64,000 bases of DNA, from positions 434,001 to 498,000 of the forward strand of contig NZ_VUYQ01000002.1 in the NCBI RefSeq assembly GCF_008711155.1, written 5' to 3'. The notes below the pieces were generated by a model that saw only the letters and a list, made by a program, of their open reading frames with translations, searched no databases and was not told where the DNA came from. Shown here in pieces: positions 50,214-60,032 of the stretch; within the stretch, counting starts at the first letter, position 1, and every line of letters begins with the position of its first letter. The stretch is from Dechloromonas sp. CZR5 (GTDB taxonomy: Bacteria; Pseudomonadota; Gammaproteobacteria; Burkholderiales; Rhodocyclaceae). Position numbers and translations under genes: made by a program.

Positions 50214-52151
50214 ATGAAGTTTCACACCCGCTTTCTCCCCCTGACGCTCGGCCTTGCGCTCTCGCTGTCCGCCTTCGCCCAGAACGGCGACACGGCCTTC
50301 CTGACGGCCCGCGACGCCTTTCGTGCCGGCAACCTGAACAAGCTGGAGCAGGCCATCGGCCAGCTCGGCAGCCACGAACTGGCGCCCTATGCCGAGAATT
50401 ACCGGCTGCGCATGTGGATGGAGAAGGGCGATCCGGGCAACCTGCGCGACTTCCTGCAACGCTACGAAGGCAGCTACGTTGCCGAGAAACTGCGGGCCGA
50501 CTGGATTCGCTATCTGGGCAAGCGCGCGGTATGGAATGAAGTCGATGCCGAGTTTCCCAAGCTGATCGCCCCCGAACCGGACGTCACCTGCTACAGCCAG
50601 CAAGCCCGGCTGGCCCGCGACGACCGCAGCGTGCTGAGCGAAGCGGAAAAGCAGTGGCTGACCATGCTCGAGCCGCCCGAACCCTGCCGTCCCATCCTCG
50701 ATGCCCTCGTCGCCAGCCAGAAAATGAACGCCGACGACGTCTGGACACGCGCGCGCCGCCAGGTCGAAGCCAACCGCCCGGCCTGGACCAAGACCACGCT
50801 GAATTACCTGCCGGACAGCCAGATGCCGGACAACCGTTCGCTCGACAGTGCCCTCAACAATGCGATGAGCTACCTGGTCAAGCAGGGCATCGGCAACGGC
50901 AGCCGGGGCGGACGCGAACTGGCCGCCTTCGCCATCGCCCGCATCGCCGCCAACGACCCGCGCACCGCCGCCGACGAACTGGAACGGATCAAGGGCAAGC
51001 TGCACGACAGCGAACGTCAGTGGGCATGGAGCCAGATCGGCCTGCAGGCCGCCAAAAAGCACTTCCCGGAAGCGGTCGGCTGGTTCAACCAGGCCGGCAA
51101 GGCGCCACTCTCGGAAGACGCCGCCCAATGGAAGGTTCGGGCTGCCCTGCGCGCCCAGGAGTGGGGCGTGGTCCGCAACACCATCGAGGCCATGCCGGCG
51201 GAACTGGCTGCCAAGCCGGAATGGATCTACTGGCTGGGTCGGGCACAGCAAGCCGGCGGCCGCACCAGCGAAGGCAACGCACTGTTCGAAAAAATCGCCG
51301 GGCAGCCCAATTTCTACGGCAACCTCGCCGACGAGGAACTCGGCCGCACCATCGTCCCGCCGCCCAAGGCCAAGGCGCCAAGCACCGAGGAGCAGCGCGC
51401 CGCCCGCGACAATCCCGGCATCCGCCGGGCACTTGCCTTCTTCCGCAACGATATGCGTACGGAGGCGGTCAAGGAATGGAACTGGTCGCTGCGCGGCATG
51501 GACGACCGCGAACTGCTCGCCGCCGCCGACCTCGCCAAGCGCAACCAGATCTGGGACCGCGCCATCAATACGGCCGACCGGACGAAGAACGAACACGACT
51601 ACACCTTGCGTTTCCTCGCCCCCTATGGCGAAACGGTGCGCCCCGCCGCCCAGAACCAGTCGCTCGACGACGCCTGGGTCTATGGCTTGATGCGCCAGGA
51701 AAGCCGCTTCATCACCAACGCCAAGTCCAATGTCGGCGCCTCCGGCCTGATGCAGCTGATGCCGGCAACCGCCAAGTGGGTCGCCAAGAAGATCGGCCTG
51801 CGCGATTTCAGCCACGGGCGAGTCAACGATACCGAGACCAACGTGCTGCTCGGCACGACCTACATGCGCCTGGTCATGGAAAACCTCGACAACCATCCGG
51901 TGCTCGCCTCCGCGGCCTACAACGCCGGCCCCGGCCGCGCCCGGAAATGGCGCGCCGACCGGCCGCTGGAAGGCGCCATCTACGCCGAGACCATCCCGTT
52001 CAGCGAAACGCGCGATTACGTCAAGAAAGTGATGAGCAATGCGGTCTATTATTCAGCTATCTTCAACGGCAAGGCCGATTCGCTGAAAGCCCGCCTGGGC
52101 ACCATCGGTGCCCGCACGGCGGATGTTCCCAAGGATTCCGACCTCCCCTGA
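50214..52151 (+). CDS. slt: soluble lytic murein transglycosylase, Slt70 type
   Basis: A 645-residue periplasmic enzyme. The signal peptide is MKFHTRFLPLTLGLALSLSAFAQ. A long helical superhelix precedes the C-terminal catalytic domain with the Glu in LMRQESRFITNAKSNVGASGLMQLMPATA and the later AYNAGPGRARKW. It cleaves glycan strands of peptidoglycan to anhydromuropeptides. Its promoter must lie inside the divergent folate gene or be very compact. Confidence 0.95.
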   Translation: MKFHTRFLPLTLGLALSLSAFAQNGDTAFLTARDAFRAGNLNKLEQAIGQLGSHELAPYAENYRLRMWMEKGDPGNLRDFLQRYEGSYVAEKLRADWIRYLGKRAVWNEVDAEFPKLIAPEPDVTCYSQQARLARDDRSVLSEAEKQWLTMLEPPEPCRPILDALVASQKMNADDVWTRARRQVEANRPAWTKTTLNYLPDSQMPDNRSLDSALNNAMSYLVKQGIGNGSRGGRELAAFAIARIAANDPRTAADELERIKGKLHDSERQWAWSQIGLQAAKKHFPEAVGWFNQAGKAPLSEDAAQWKVRAALRAQEWGVVRNTIEAMPAELAAKPEWIYWLGRAQQAGGRTSEGNALFEKIAGQPNFYGNLADEELGRTIVPPPKAKAPSTEEQRAARDNPGIRRALAFFRNDMRTEAVKEWNWSLRGMDDRELLAAADLAKRNQIWDRAINTADRTKNEHDYTLRFLAPYGETVRPAAQNQSLDDAWVYGLMRQESRFITNAKSNVGASGLMQLMPATAKWVAKKIGLRDFSHGRVNDTETNVLLGTTYMRLVMENLDNHPVLASAAYNAGPGRARKWRADRPLEGAIYAETIPFSETRDYVKKVMSNAVYYSAIFNGKADSLKARLGTIGARTADVPKDSDLP

Positions 52152-52157
52152 TCCGTC

Positions 52158-54233
52158 ATGGCCATTCATTCCGACTCGTTCGACATACTGCGCAACTGCC
52201 GAGCCCTGTTCATCAGGCATCTGGGTGCCCTGCTGCAGGATAGCCACCTGGTTTCCGGTCCGGCCATCGCAGCCATTCAGGACGGTGCGGGCGCCTATTT
52301 CGACGAAGTCATCGCCACCAACAAGCGGGGCAACTTCGCCGACGAGGTCAACGGCCTGACCGCCTCACGCATCACGCTGCTGGCCGAGGACGATCTCGAA
52401 CTGGGCATCCGCCTCGACAACCTCACCGCGCGGCTTTTCGACAATTCCGGCGACAGCCTGTGGAAGCTGCATCTGCGTTTCGTGACCCTGTTGCGACGCC
52501 CCGAGCTGCCGAAGAGCGACAATCCGGTCGGGCCGAAGGGTATCTGCCGGGGCCTTGACTCCCTGTTCGCGGCGGCGGGTGTCGGCAGCCTCGACGACAA
52601 ACTCAATCTGCTCGACCAGTTCGAAGCCTATCTGCGCCAGAATTTGCCCGCCCTCTATACGGAACTGAACGCCTTTCTGGAGAGTGCCGGCATCGACACG
52701 GCCCAGCCGGCCATCGTCACCGCCCCGGGCGGCCCGACGTCAGCCCGGGAGACTCCGGCTGCCGCCGGCAACGCCCTCGAAGGCTTGCAGCAACTGCTGG
52801 CGGCCCGCCTCCCGGCGATGTCGCAGGGTGTTGTTTCGACGGCATCCGGCGGGGCGGCGGCCAGCCTGCTCAGCCAATCGGCCCTCGAACAGCTGATGTT
52901 CCGCCTGGAAGCGCTTGAGCGGATGGGACGCTTCGGCCCCCCGGTGCTTCCCGGCAGCACGCCCGCCGGCGAACCCATGATGCCGGCGCTGTTTGCGGAC
53001 GGCAGCGTTTCCGAGACACCGAAAATCATCCGCTCGGGCGAACTCGGCATCCCGAAAACCGCCACCGAAAGCATCGCCATCGATACCCTGGCGATGATCT
53101 TCGAAGCCATCTTCTCCGACCCGGAACTGCCCGATGCGCTGAAAGCCATCATCTCCAGCCTGCAGATCAAGGTGTTGAAGATGGCGATGAAGGACAGCAC
53201 CCTGTTCACCGACAACACCCATCCGGCCCGTCTGGTCCTCGACCGCATGGCGCAGGCCGCACTGGGGCTGCCTCTCGACGTTTCACCGCGCCACCCGGTT
53301 TGCGCGCGCCTGTTCGAACTGGCCTCGCAGCTGCGCCTGGAACCGGGAAGCGACCAAGGTCCTTTCGCAACCATCCTCGGTGATCTGGATGCGCTGATCG
53401 CCGGCCGTCGCGAACAAATCGCCGCCGAGGCCGCACGCTACCAACCCCTGCTTGAACAGCAGGACCGGCAAGACACGCTGGCAACACGTGTGGCGCAAAT
53501 CATCCGGGATGCACTACAGAAAAATCCGCCCGAACCCGTCAGCCGCTTTCTCGACGGGACCTGGCGCCAGGCCATGCTGCAAATCGGCGGCGAAGCCGGC
53601 CCCGACAGCCCGCCATGGCGGGAATACGCCGCGGCCATCGACGGACTGCTGTGGTCCTTCTTGCCCAAGACGGCCGCAGAAGACCGCAAGCAGCTGGCCC
53701 AACGCGTACCGCTCATTCTCCGGACGCTGAAAGCCGGGATGGAACGTGTCGGCTTGCCCACCGGCGAGCAGGAAGCCTTTCTCGATACCTGCTTCCAGCT
53801 GCAGACCCAGGCGCTACGCGCCACGGCCAGCGCCGACAATGCCGACGCCCCGCCTGTCGAGGCACCGTTCCGGGCGCCAGGCCTGCCGGTCCGTCGCCAG
53901 CTGCAATCCGGCAACGTAGTTCTGCTCACCTTCGACTCCCCGGAGCCCCATTCGCCGCCCGCACGCGCACCGGCCTACACGCCGGGCGACTGGATTTCCG
54001 CGACGCTCGGCGACGGCGAAGCGCGTACCGGCATGATCGCCCACATCAGCCCGACCACTCAACGCGTCCTCCTGCTCAATCCGGAAATTGGATTCGCGGC
54101 CGCCGTTCACCCGGCCATCCTCGACCGTCAGCTCCGCGACGGCAGTGCCGAAATCCGCTCCGGCCGTTCCTTGTTCGACCTTGCGGCGCAACGCGCCCTC
54201 GGCCAGGCCGGCAAGCAATCCGGCGATTCATAG
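52158..54233 (+). CDS. DUF1631 family protein
   Basis: A 691-residue protein of the DUF1631 family of unknown function, seen in beta- and gammaproteobacteria. Recognisable parts are the N-terminal NPVGPKGICRGL segment and a C-terminal PilZ-like stretch (GDWISATLGDGEARTGMIAHISPTTQRVLLLNPEIG). The central part is mainly helical with an Ala/Gly/Pro linker. It lies 6 bp after slt, likely the same transcript. Confidence 0.75.
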   Translation: MAIHSDSFDILRNCRALFIRHLGALLQDSHLVSGPAIAAIQDGAGAYFDEVIATNKRGNFADEVNGLTASRITLLAEDDLELGIRLDNLTARLFDNSGDSLWKLHLRFVTLLRRPELPKSDNPVGPKGICRGLDSLFAAAGVGSLDDKLNLLDQFEAYLRQNLPALYTELNAFLESAGIDTAQPAIVTAPGGPTSARETPAAAGNALEGLQQLLAARLPAMSQGVVSTASGGAAASLLSQSALEQLMFRLEALERMGRFGPPVLPGSTPAGEPMMPALFADGSVSETPKIIRSGELGIPKTATESIAIDTLAMIFEAIFSDPELPDALKAIISSLQIKVLKMAMKDSTLFTDNTHPARLVLDRMAQAALGLPLDVSPRHPVCARLFELASQLRLEPGSDQGPFATILGDLDALIAGRREQIAAEAARYQPLLEQQDRQDTLATRVAQIIRDALQKNPPEPVSRFLDGTWRQAMLQIGGEAGPDSPPWREYAAAIDGLLWSFLPKTAAEDRKQLAQRVPLILRTLKAGMERVGLPTGEQEAFLDTCFQLQTQALRATASADNADAPPVEAPFRAPGLPVRRQLQSGNVVLLTFDSPEPHSPPARAPAYTPGDWISATLGDGEARTGMIAHISPTTQRVLLLNPEIGFAAAVHPAILDRQLRDGSAEIRSGRSLFDLAAQRALGQAGKQSGDS

Positions 54234-54318
54234 CGGCCTCACAAGCCATCCGGCCGCCCGAAAGCGGTCAAATTGCCTTAAAATCCGAGTTTTACGATTC
54301 AAGTTTCCGGGGTTCCAC

Positions 54319-55281
54319 ATGGACATCAAAAAGGTCTTGCTGCTGGGGGGTAGCGGTTTCATCGGTACCTACATCGCCAATCGCCTGTCGCAGCGCGGTA
54401 TCGAAGTCACCATCCCGACGCGCCGCCGCGAACGCAGCAAGGCGTTGATCATCCAGCCGGGCGTGGAAATGCCGGAAGCCGACATCAACTGCGAAAAGAC
54501 GCTGACCGAACTGATGCGTGGCCATGACGCCGTGATCAACCTGGTCGGCATCCTGCACAGCCGCGACGTCGTCCTGCCCTACAGCCGCGACTTTGCCGAA
54601 GCCCACGTCGAACTGCCGAAAAAGATAATTGCGGCCTGCAAGGCCAACGGTGTCCGCCGCCTGGTGCACATGAGCGCGCTCAACGCCGATTCCAATGGCC
54701 CTTCCGAATACCTGCGCTCCAAGGGCGATGGCGAAGCCGTCGTGCTTGCCGCCCAAGGCGAACTGGACATCACGGTCTTCCGCCCGTCGGTCATCTTCGG
54801 TCTCGGCGACTCCTTCCTGTCGATGTTCGCCAACATCCTGAAGAAAGTGCCGTTCTTCCCGCTCGGCTTCGGCCATGCCCGTTTCCAGCCGGTGTGGGCG
54901 GCCGATGTAGCCGATGCCTTCGTGGATTCCCTGAGCGATGTGAACACCTACGGCCAGGCCTACGAACTGGCCGGCCCCAAGGTCTACACCCTGCGCGAAC
55001 TGGTCGACTACGCCAAGGAACTGACCGGCAGCAGCGCCACCATCGTGCCGCTGTCGGAAGGTTGGGCCTACCTGCAGGCCGGTCTGATGTGGCTGGCGCC
55101 GAGCCCGATGCTGTCGCCCGACAATCTGCGCTCGATGCAAAAGGACAGCGTCTGCGAAGGCGCTGCCAAGGCTCCGGCCAACTGGCATCCGACCGCACTG
55201 GAAGCCATCGCGCCGACCTACATTGCGTTAAACACGCCGAAAGGCAAGCTGGACAGCTTCCGCTACCGCGCCGGCCGCTGA
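54319..55281 (+). CDS. NAD(P)-binding protein, complex I NDUFA9 subunit family
   Basis: A 320-residue extended/atypical SDR. The Rossmann motif is [17 protein letters not shown]; further segments [15 protein letters not shown] and [17 protein letters not shown] are those of bacterial NDUFA9-like proteins. Mitochondrial relatives belong to respiratory complex I; the bacterial role is uncertain. The start is the ATG at MDIKKV; the longer open frame upstream overlaps the DUF1631 gene. Confidence 0.9.
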   Translation: MDIKKVLLLGGSGFIGTYIANRLSQRGIEVTIPTRRRERSKALIIQPGVEMPEADINCEKTLTELMRGHDAVINLVGILHSRDVVLPYSRDFAEAHVELPKKIIAACKANGVRRLVHMSALNADSNGPSEYLRSKGDGEAVVLAAQGELDITVFRPSVIFGLGDSFLSMFANILKKVPFFPLGFGHARFQPVWAADVADAFVDSLSDVNTYGQAYELAGPKVYTLRELVDYAKELTGSSATIVPLSEGWAYLQAGLMWLAPSPMLSPDNLRSMQKDSVCEGAAKAPANWHPTALEAIAPTYIALNTPKGKLDSFRYRAGR

Positions 55282-55297
55282 GGCCGCTCTCCCGGCC

Positions 55298-56533
55298 GTG
55301 CAGATATATCTCGTCGGCGGCGCCGTTCGTGACGAACTGCTCGGTCGGCCCAATGCCGACCGCGACCATGTCGTCGTCGGCGCCAGCCCGGAAGCCATGC
55401 TCAACCAGGGCTTCCGGCCGGTGGGCAAGGATTTTCCGGTCTTCCTGCATCCCGACACGCATGAGGAATATGCCCTGGCCCGCACCGAGCGCAAGACCGG
55501 TCGCGGCTATCACGGCTTTGCCTTCCACGCTGCGCCCGACGTCACGCTCGAAGACGATCTTGCCCGCCGCGACCTGACCATCAACGCCATGGCCAGGGCC
55601 GCCGACGGCAGCCTGATCGACCCTTTCCACGGCCACGCCGATCTGCAGGCCAGGGTATTGCGCCACGTCGGCCCCGCCTTCGCCGAAGATCCCGTGCGCA
55701 TCCTGCGCCTGGCCCGTTTCGCGGCGCGTTTCAGCGATTTCACCGTTGCACCGGAAACGCTCGAACTGATGCGCGGCATGGTCGCCGACGGCGAAGTCGA
55801 TCATCTGGTCGCCGAGCGCGTCTGGCAGGAACTGGCCAAAGGACTGATGGAAGAGAAGCCGTCGCGGATGATCGAGGTACTGCGCGATTGCGGCGCCCTG
55901 GCCCGCCTGCTGCCCGAGGTCGACAAGCTGTTCGGCGTACCGCAACGTGCCGATTACCACCCGGAAATCGATACCGGCATTCATACGCTGATGGTCATCG
56001 ACCAGTCGGCCCGTCGCGGCTTCGCGCTGCCGGTCCGCTTCGCGGCGCTGACCCACGACCTCGGCAAGGCGGAAACGCCCGCCGACATCCTGCCCCGCCA
56101 TCTCGGCCACGAGGAACGCAGCGTCCGCCTCGCCGAACAGCTCTGCGCCCGCCTGCGCGTTCCCAACGACTGCCGCGACCTGGCCCTGCTGATGGCCCGT
56201 TACCACGGCAATGTGCATCGTGCCGCCGACCTCAAGGCGAGCACCCTCGTCACGCTGTTCGAGAAAACCGACGCCCTGCGCCGGCCGGAGCGCTTCCGGC
56301 AGTTGCTCGACGCCTGCCTGTGCGACTATACCGGCCGTCTGGGCTGGGAAAATCGCAGCTACGAAAGTCCGCAGCGCCTGCTGATGGCACTCGCCGCCGT
56401 CCAATCCGTTCCGTCCGGTGAAATTGCGGCCGCCTGCGCCGACAAGGGCAGGATTCCCGACCGCATCCACGCGGCCCGGGTACTTGCCGTCAAGGGCGCA
56501 TTAAATGAGCCGGGAGAGCAACCAGAGCAATAG
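55298..56533 (+). CDS. cca: multifunctional CCA-adding tRNA nucleotidyltransferase with HD domain
   Basis: A 411-residue enzyme that adds and repairs the tRNA 3' CCA end. The N-terminal pol-beta-type core has [12 protein letters not shown] and the DxD pair in ADRDHVVVG, then [10 protein letters not shown]. The C-terminal HD domain ([12 protein letters not shown]) gives the phosphohydrolase activities of the gammaproteobacteria/betaproteobacteria type. The start is GTG, 16 bp after the upstream stop. The 3' end overlaps the convergent DUF2905 gene by 33 bp. Confidence 0.95.
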   Translation: MQIYLVGGAVRDELLGRPNADRDHVVVGASPEAMLNQGFRPVGKDFPVFLHPDTHEEYALARTERKTGRGYHGFAFHAAPDVTLEDDLARRDLTINAMARAADGSLIDPFHGHADLQARVLRHVGPAFAEDPVRILRLARFAARFSDFTVAPETLELMRGMVADGEVDHLVAERVWQELAKGLMEEKPSRMIEVLRDCGALARLLPEVDKLFGVPQRADYHPEIDTGIHTLMVIDQSARRGFALPVRFAALTHDLGKAETPADILPRHLGHEERSVRLAEQLCARLRVPNDCRDLALLMARYHGNVHRAADLKASTLVTLFEKTDALRRPERFRQLLDACLCDYTGRLGWENRSYESPQRLLMALAAVQSVPSGEIAAACADKGRIPDRIHAARVLAVKGALNEPGEQPEQ

Positions 56534-56698
56534 GGAAAAAAGAATCGTCGTGGCAACCGGAAACACATAATTCCGGCCACGGAAGCGGAAGGCGAAATCG
56601 CCCGGCAGCTGGCCGAAGCGAATGAAGCGCGCCAGATGCGGGGCGATGATGCCCAACAGGAAAATCGCTACCACCAGCGTCAGTAACCACTTCAGCAT
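56501..56698 (-). CDS. DUF2905 small membrane protein
   Basis: A 65-residue protein with two hydrophobic segments and the DUF2905 core [32 protein letters not shown]. The function is unknown. The start at [10 protein letters not shown] is preferred to one 15 codons upstream, because the family begins with the hydrophobic segment. It overlaps the end of cca on the opposite strand. Confidence 0.88.
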   Translation of the reverse strand: MLKWLLTLVVAIFLLGIIAPHLARFIRFGQLPGDFAFRFRGRNYVFPVATTILFSLLLWLLSRLI

Positions 56699-56751
56699 GT
56701 CGCCCAGCTTCGCCCCAAAAACCCCATTAGAACACGGCCCCAATCGACCCC

Positions 56752-57558
56752 ATGCTAAAAACTCAGATCATCGCAGGCCTCGAGGTTTTCTCCTGCCAAC
56801 CCGGCCGCAAAACCCGCAAGCCGCCCCTGCTGTTCGTGCACGGTGCCTTTGCCGGCGGCTGGATGTGGACCGATACCTTCATGCCCTTTCTGGCCAAGGC
56901 CGGCTACCCCTGCCACGCCCTCTCCCTGCGCGGCCACGGCGGCAGCGAAGGTCGGGAGCAGATCAACTGGCACTCGGTCGCCGACTATGTGGACGACCTG
57001 AAGACCGTCGTCGACTGGCTGGGGGAAGAGCCCATCCTGATCGGCCACTCGATGGGTGGCTTCATCGTGCAGAAGTATCTGGAACACCGACCGGCCAAGG
57101 CTGCCGCCCTGGTCTGCTCGGTGCCGCCGCAAGGCCTGATCGCTTCCCAGTTCCACCTGCTGTTCAGCAAACCGCACCTGTTCCTCGAACTGAACCGCAT
57201 CCTGAGCGGCGAATATACCGATACGGCTACGCTACGCGAAGCCTTGTTCGCCGGCGATGTTGACGAAGCGATGCTGGCCGCCTGGATGACCCGGATGCAG
57301 AACGAATCGCAGCGCGCCATCCTCGACATGACGATGTTCAATCTGCCCAACCTGTTTTCCATGCACCGGCCGCCGATGCTGATCCTGGGTGCCGAAGACG
57401 ATGTTCTGGTGCCGGCTTTCCTGGTCCAGACGACGGCCAGTACCTATGGTCAGCGCGCCCACATTTTCCGGGGCATGGGGCATGCCGTGACGCACGAAAA
57501 AGAATGGCCGCTGGTAGCGGCCTATCTGCACGACTGGCTGGAAAAACTCACGCCCTGA
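56752..57558 (+). CDS. alpha/beta hydrolase
   Basis: A 268-residue cytoplasmic hydrolase. The oxyanion region is FVHGAFAGGWMW, the nucleophile is in LIGHSMGGFI, the acid is probably in GAEDDVLVP and the His in GMGHAVTHE. The substrate is unknown. Its end overlaps the convergent YjfB-like gene by 11 bp. Confidence 0.87.
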   Translation: MLKTQIIAGLEVFSCQPGRKTRKPPLLFVHGAFAGGWMWTDTFMPFLAKAGYPCHALSLRGHGGSEGREQINWHSVADYVDDLKTVVDWLGEEPILIGHSMGGFIVQKYLEHRPAKAAALVCSVPPQGLIASQFHLLFSKPHLFLELNRILSGEYTDTATLREALFAGDVDEAMLAAWMTRMQNESQRAILDMTMFNLPNLFSMHRPPMLILGAEDDVLVPAFLVQTTASTYGQRAHIFRGMGHAVTHEKEWPLVAAYLHDWLEKLTP

Positions 57559-57739
57559 CGTCGATGGTGTTACCGAGGTTGGGCGGGTTGTTGGCAACCG
57601 GCGGCAGCGCCTGCAGCAACTGCAGTGCCCCCTGGGCCTGAATATCGATGGCCTTGCGGAGTACCGAGGTGCTGACCACGTCGGAAAGTTGCGACTGCGA
57701 CAACGTCGAGGCCTGTCCGGAAATCGATGCTACGTCCAT
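57548..57739 (-). CDS. YjfB-like putative motility protein
   Basis: A 63-residue protein starting MDVASISGQASTLSQSQLSDVVSTSVLRKAIDIQAQGALQLLQALP, the pattern of the small YjfB family annotated as putative motility proteins. No flagellar genes are nearby. The start at MDVAS is the family start; an upstream ATG would add ten residues. Confidence 0.75.
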   Translation of the reverse strand: MDVASISGQASTLSQSQLSDVVSTSVLRKAIDIQAQGALQLLQALPPVANNPPNLGNTIDVRA

Positions 57740-57802
57740 CTTGCGCAAGCTCCATTTAGGACACATCATTGCCTTAGTGTATCCGACCCTGTGACAAATT
57801 CA

Positions 57803-58777
57803 ATGAGCGATCCCGACAAGACCGGCCAACTCTCCGCGATCAGTCAGGCGATTCGCGCCAAACGCGAACGCAGGAACCCGACGTCGCAGGATATCGAGGC
57901 GCTGGAGGCGGCACTCGTTGCGGACATCGAAGCCTTCGATCTGGATGCGGCCGAACGCCGCGCCCGGCGAGAATATCTCGCCAGCAGCGGCGCAGGAATG
58001 ACCGACTCCGAACTCGTTTTCCCTGAAATCGTCCCCAAAAGGCCAGCCGCAGAGCCACCAGCGCCCGTGAGCGAGCCGCCTCCGGGCACGCCGGCGGTTG
58101 TTGAAGCGCAGCCGCCCAAGATTGTTACCGGCAGCCTGCTCGATCAGTTGCGTCGCCAGGCGGAAATTCGCCAGCGGGAAATCCACAGCGCACTGGCCGA
58201 ACGCAGCGCGATCAACGAAGCGATCGACCAGGCACTGAAGCACATCTTCTTTTTCCTGCATGAACTGGTCCAGCAACTGAACATCGTCAAGCCAGGCATC
58301 CCGCGCGACTATCCGCTGCTCGAGCAATGCCAGCTCAACCGGCTGGACTGGCAGGAAGGCTTTGCCGACTACCGGACCCAGAGCCAGAGTGCCGGGGCGC
58401 TGGTCGAGCTGGTCACCTTTTCGTACCGTCTCAACCGCCCGGGTTCGCTGGTGGTCGGGCGCGACGGTCCGGCCATCGAGCGTTTCCGCACCATGCTCTT
58501 CGATTTCGGCCTGCCGTTCACCTGCAAGGAATTCAAGAACGAACGCCAGTATGTCGAACACGCGGAATTCGAGATTCGCAGCGAGGTCAGCGTCAGCGTT
58601 CGGTGGCGTGCGGACTTCGCCAAGGGTGTTATCGTCGTCGAAGCGCGTAACCTCGAGCGCCTGGGCAGTGCGCTGTATACCCTGCGCCCCGAGGCGGTCG
58701 ATCAGGCCCTGCTCGACGACTTCGGACACGTCGTGCTCGGCCAGCCCAATCGCTTCAGGGAGCTGACCAAGCGCTAA
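57803..58777 (+). CDS. hypothetical protein, possibly cytoplasmic
   Basis: A 324-residue protein not recognised. The N-terminal third is charged and helical (RAKRERRNPTSQDIEALEAALVADIEAFDLDAAERRARREYL), followed by a Pro-rich linker and a folded C-terminal domain beginning EAIDQALKHIFFFLHELVQQLNIVKPGIPRDYPLL. There is no signal peptide or membrane segment. The start at MSDPDKTG is chosen; the extra upstream frame overlaps the YjfB promoter region. It converges on the methyltransferase gene with a 6-bp gap. Confidence 0.7.
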   Translation: MSDPDKTGQLSAISQAIRAKRERRNPTSQDIEALEAALVADIEAFDLDAAERRARREYLASSGAGMTDSELVFPEIVPKRPAAEPPAPVSEPPPGTPAVVEAQPPKIVTGSLLDQLRRQAEIRQREIHSALAERSAINEAIDQALKHIFFFLHELVQQLNIVKPGIPRDYPLLEQCQLNRLDWQEGFADYRTQSQSAGALVELVTFSYRLNRPGSLVVGRDGPAIERFRTMLFDFGLPFTCKEFKNERQYVEHAEFEIRSEVSVSVRWRADFAKGVIVVEARNLERLGSALYTLRPEAVDQALLDDFGHVVLGQPNRFRELTKR

Positions 58778-58783
58778 GCCGGC

Positions 58784-59944
58784 CTAGAGCCGCCACCCCT
58801 GGTCGCCGCTGGCAAATCCGCAGAGGGCGTCGTCGATACCGCGCCCGATGGCGATGACCTTGAACAGTTCCCCCATCTCGTGCGGCATCAGGAGTGTGTT
58901 CACGGCCCCGGCCGCCCGAATGTAGTCCGGCGTCCCGCCGGGAAGATTCCCCAGCAAATCGAGAATCCCGCAATTCAGCAGGAACTGCCCCTGGCTGGCA
59001 TAGCCGAGGAGGTCCAGTCCGCTGCCGTGCGCCCCGGCGATCACCGCCGTGAAATCGACATGGACGGTAACGTCCTGCAGACCGGGCAGGTAGAACGGAT
59101 CGGGATGGGCATGGTGGCGATAGTGGCACATCAAGGTACCGCGGCCGCGCTGCTGGTGATAAAACTCGCGACGCGGGAATCCATAATCGATCAGCAGCAG
59201 GGCGCCCCGATCGAGGCGATGGCCCCATTCGGCGGCCCAGGACGATACCGCCAGGCTGATTTCGCTCTCGAAACCCGGCGGCAGCTGGCATTGCTCCCCG
59301 ATTTGACTGGCAGCGACAAGCAGGGCGCCTGTCGCCGGGCGCTCTTCCCAGACAAACCCGCCATCGGCATCCAGCGCAACGCCCCGGTCGAAAATGCCAT
59401 CGTCCCGCCAAGCCACGACATGAGCCGGCATGGCGTCGAGCAATTCATTGGCCAGCACCACACCGGAGAAATGGTCGGGCAAGCGATCCAGCCAGCTCAC
59501 CCGCGACAGCAGGTGGGGCGCCGCTGCCGCAATAGTCTGTTGCTGCCGCTCGCGCAGATCGGCCGACAAATCAAGGATGAAATAGCGCTCCGGCAACCCG
59601 CCCAGGCGTTCCAGTTCGAGCAGGAGATCCGCCGCCAGGCGCCCGGAGCCGGCGCCGACCTCCAGCACGAACGGTGACGACAGCGTCAGCACTTGCATGA
59701 CCTGGCGAGCCAGCGCCTGGCCGAACAAGGCGGATATCTCCGGTGCCGTCACAAAATCGCCGGCCGCGCCGAATTTACGCGCTCCGGCCGCGTAATAGCC
59801 CAGGCCCGGACGATACAGCACTTGCTCCATGAAGCGTGCGAACGAAATCCAGCCACCGGCCGCTGCAATGTCTTCCGCGATGGCCTGGGTCAGGCGTCGA
59901 CTGTGAGCGATTGCATCAGGTGGCGGGGGAGGGAGGCTATTCAT
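58784..59944 (-). CDS. MidA/NDUFAF7-like SAM-dependent methyltransferase
   Basis: A 386-residue class I methyltransferase. Characteristic parts are FARFMEQVLYRPGLGYYAAGARKFGAAGDFVTAPEISALFG, SAM motif VLEVGAGSGRLAADLL and VVLANELLDAMPAHVV. The mitochondrial relative NDUFAF7 methylates an arginine in a complex I subunit; a similar target here is possible. The start at MNSLPPPPPD is used; the upstream extension has a membrane-like tail not in the family. Confidence 0.9.
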   Translation of the reverse strand: MNSLPPPPPDAIAHSRRLTQAIAEDIAAAGGWISFARFMEQVLYRPGLGYYAAGARKFGAAGDFVTAPEISALFGQALARQVMQVLTLSSPFVLEVGAGSGRLAADLLLELERLGGLPERYFILDLSADLRERQQQTIAAAAPHLLSRVSWLDRLPDHFSGVVLANELLDAMPAHVVAWRDDGIFDRGVALDADGGFVWEERPATGALLVAASQIGEQCQLPPGFESEISLAVSSWAAEWGHRLDRGALLLIDYGFPRREFYHQQRGRGTLMCHYRHHAHPDPFYLPGLQDVTVHVDFTAVIAGAHGSGLDLLGYASQGQFLLNCGILDLLGNLPGGTPDYIRAAGAVNTLLMPHEMGELFKVIAIGRGIDDALCGFASGDQGWRL

Positions 59945-60032
59945 CGTAAGTGAAAAAAATATCGATTTTAATATCAGCGCAACGAGCGCCATATGTTATT
60001 TTTGTCATCAGATCATACAGGGGAGAGAACCC

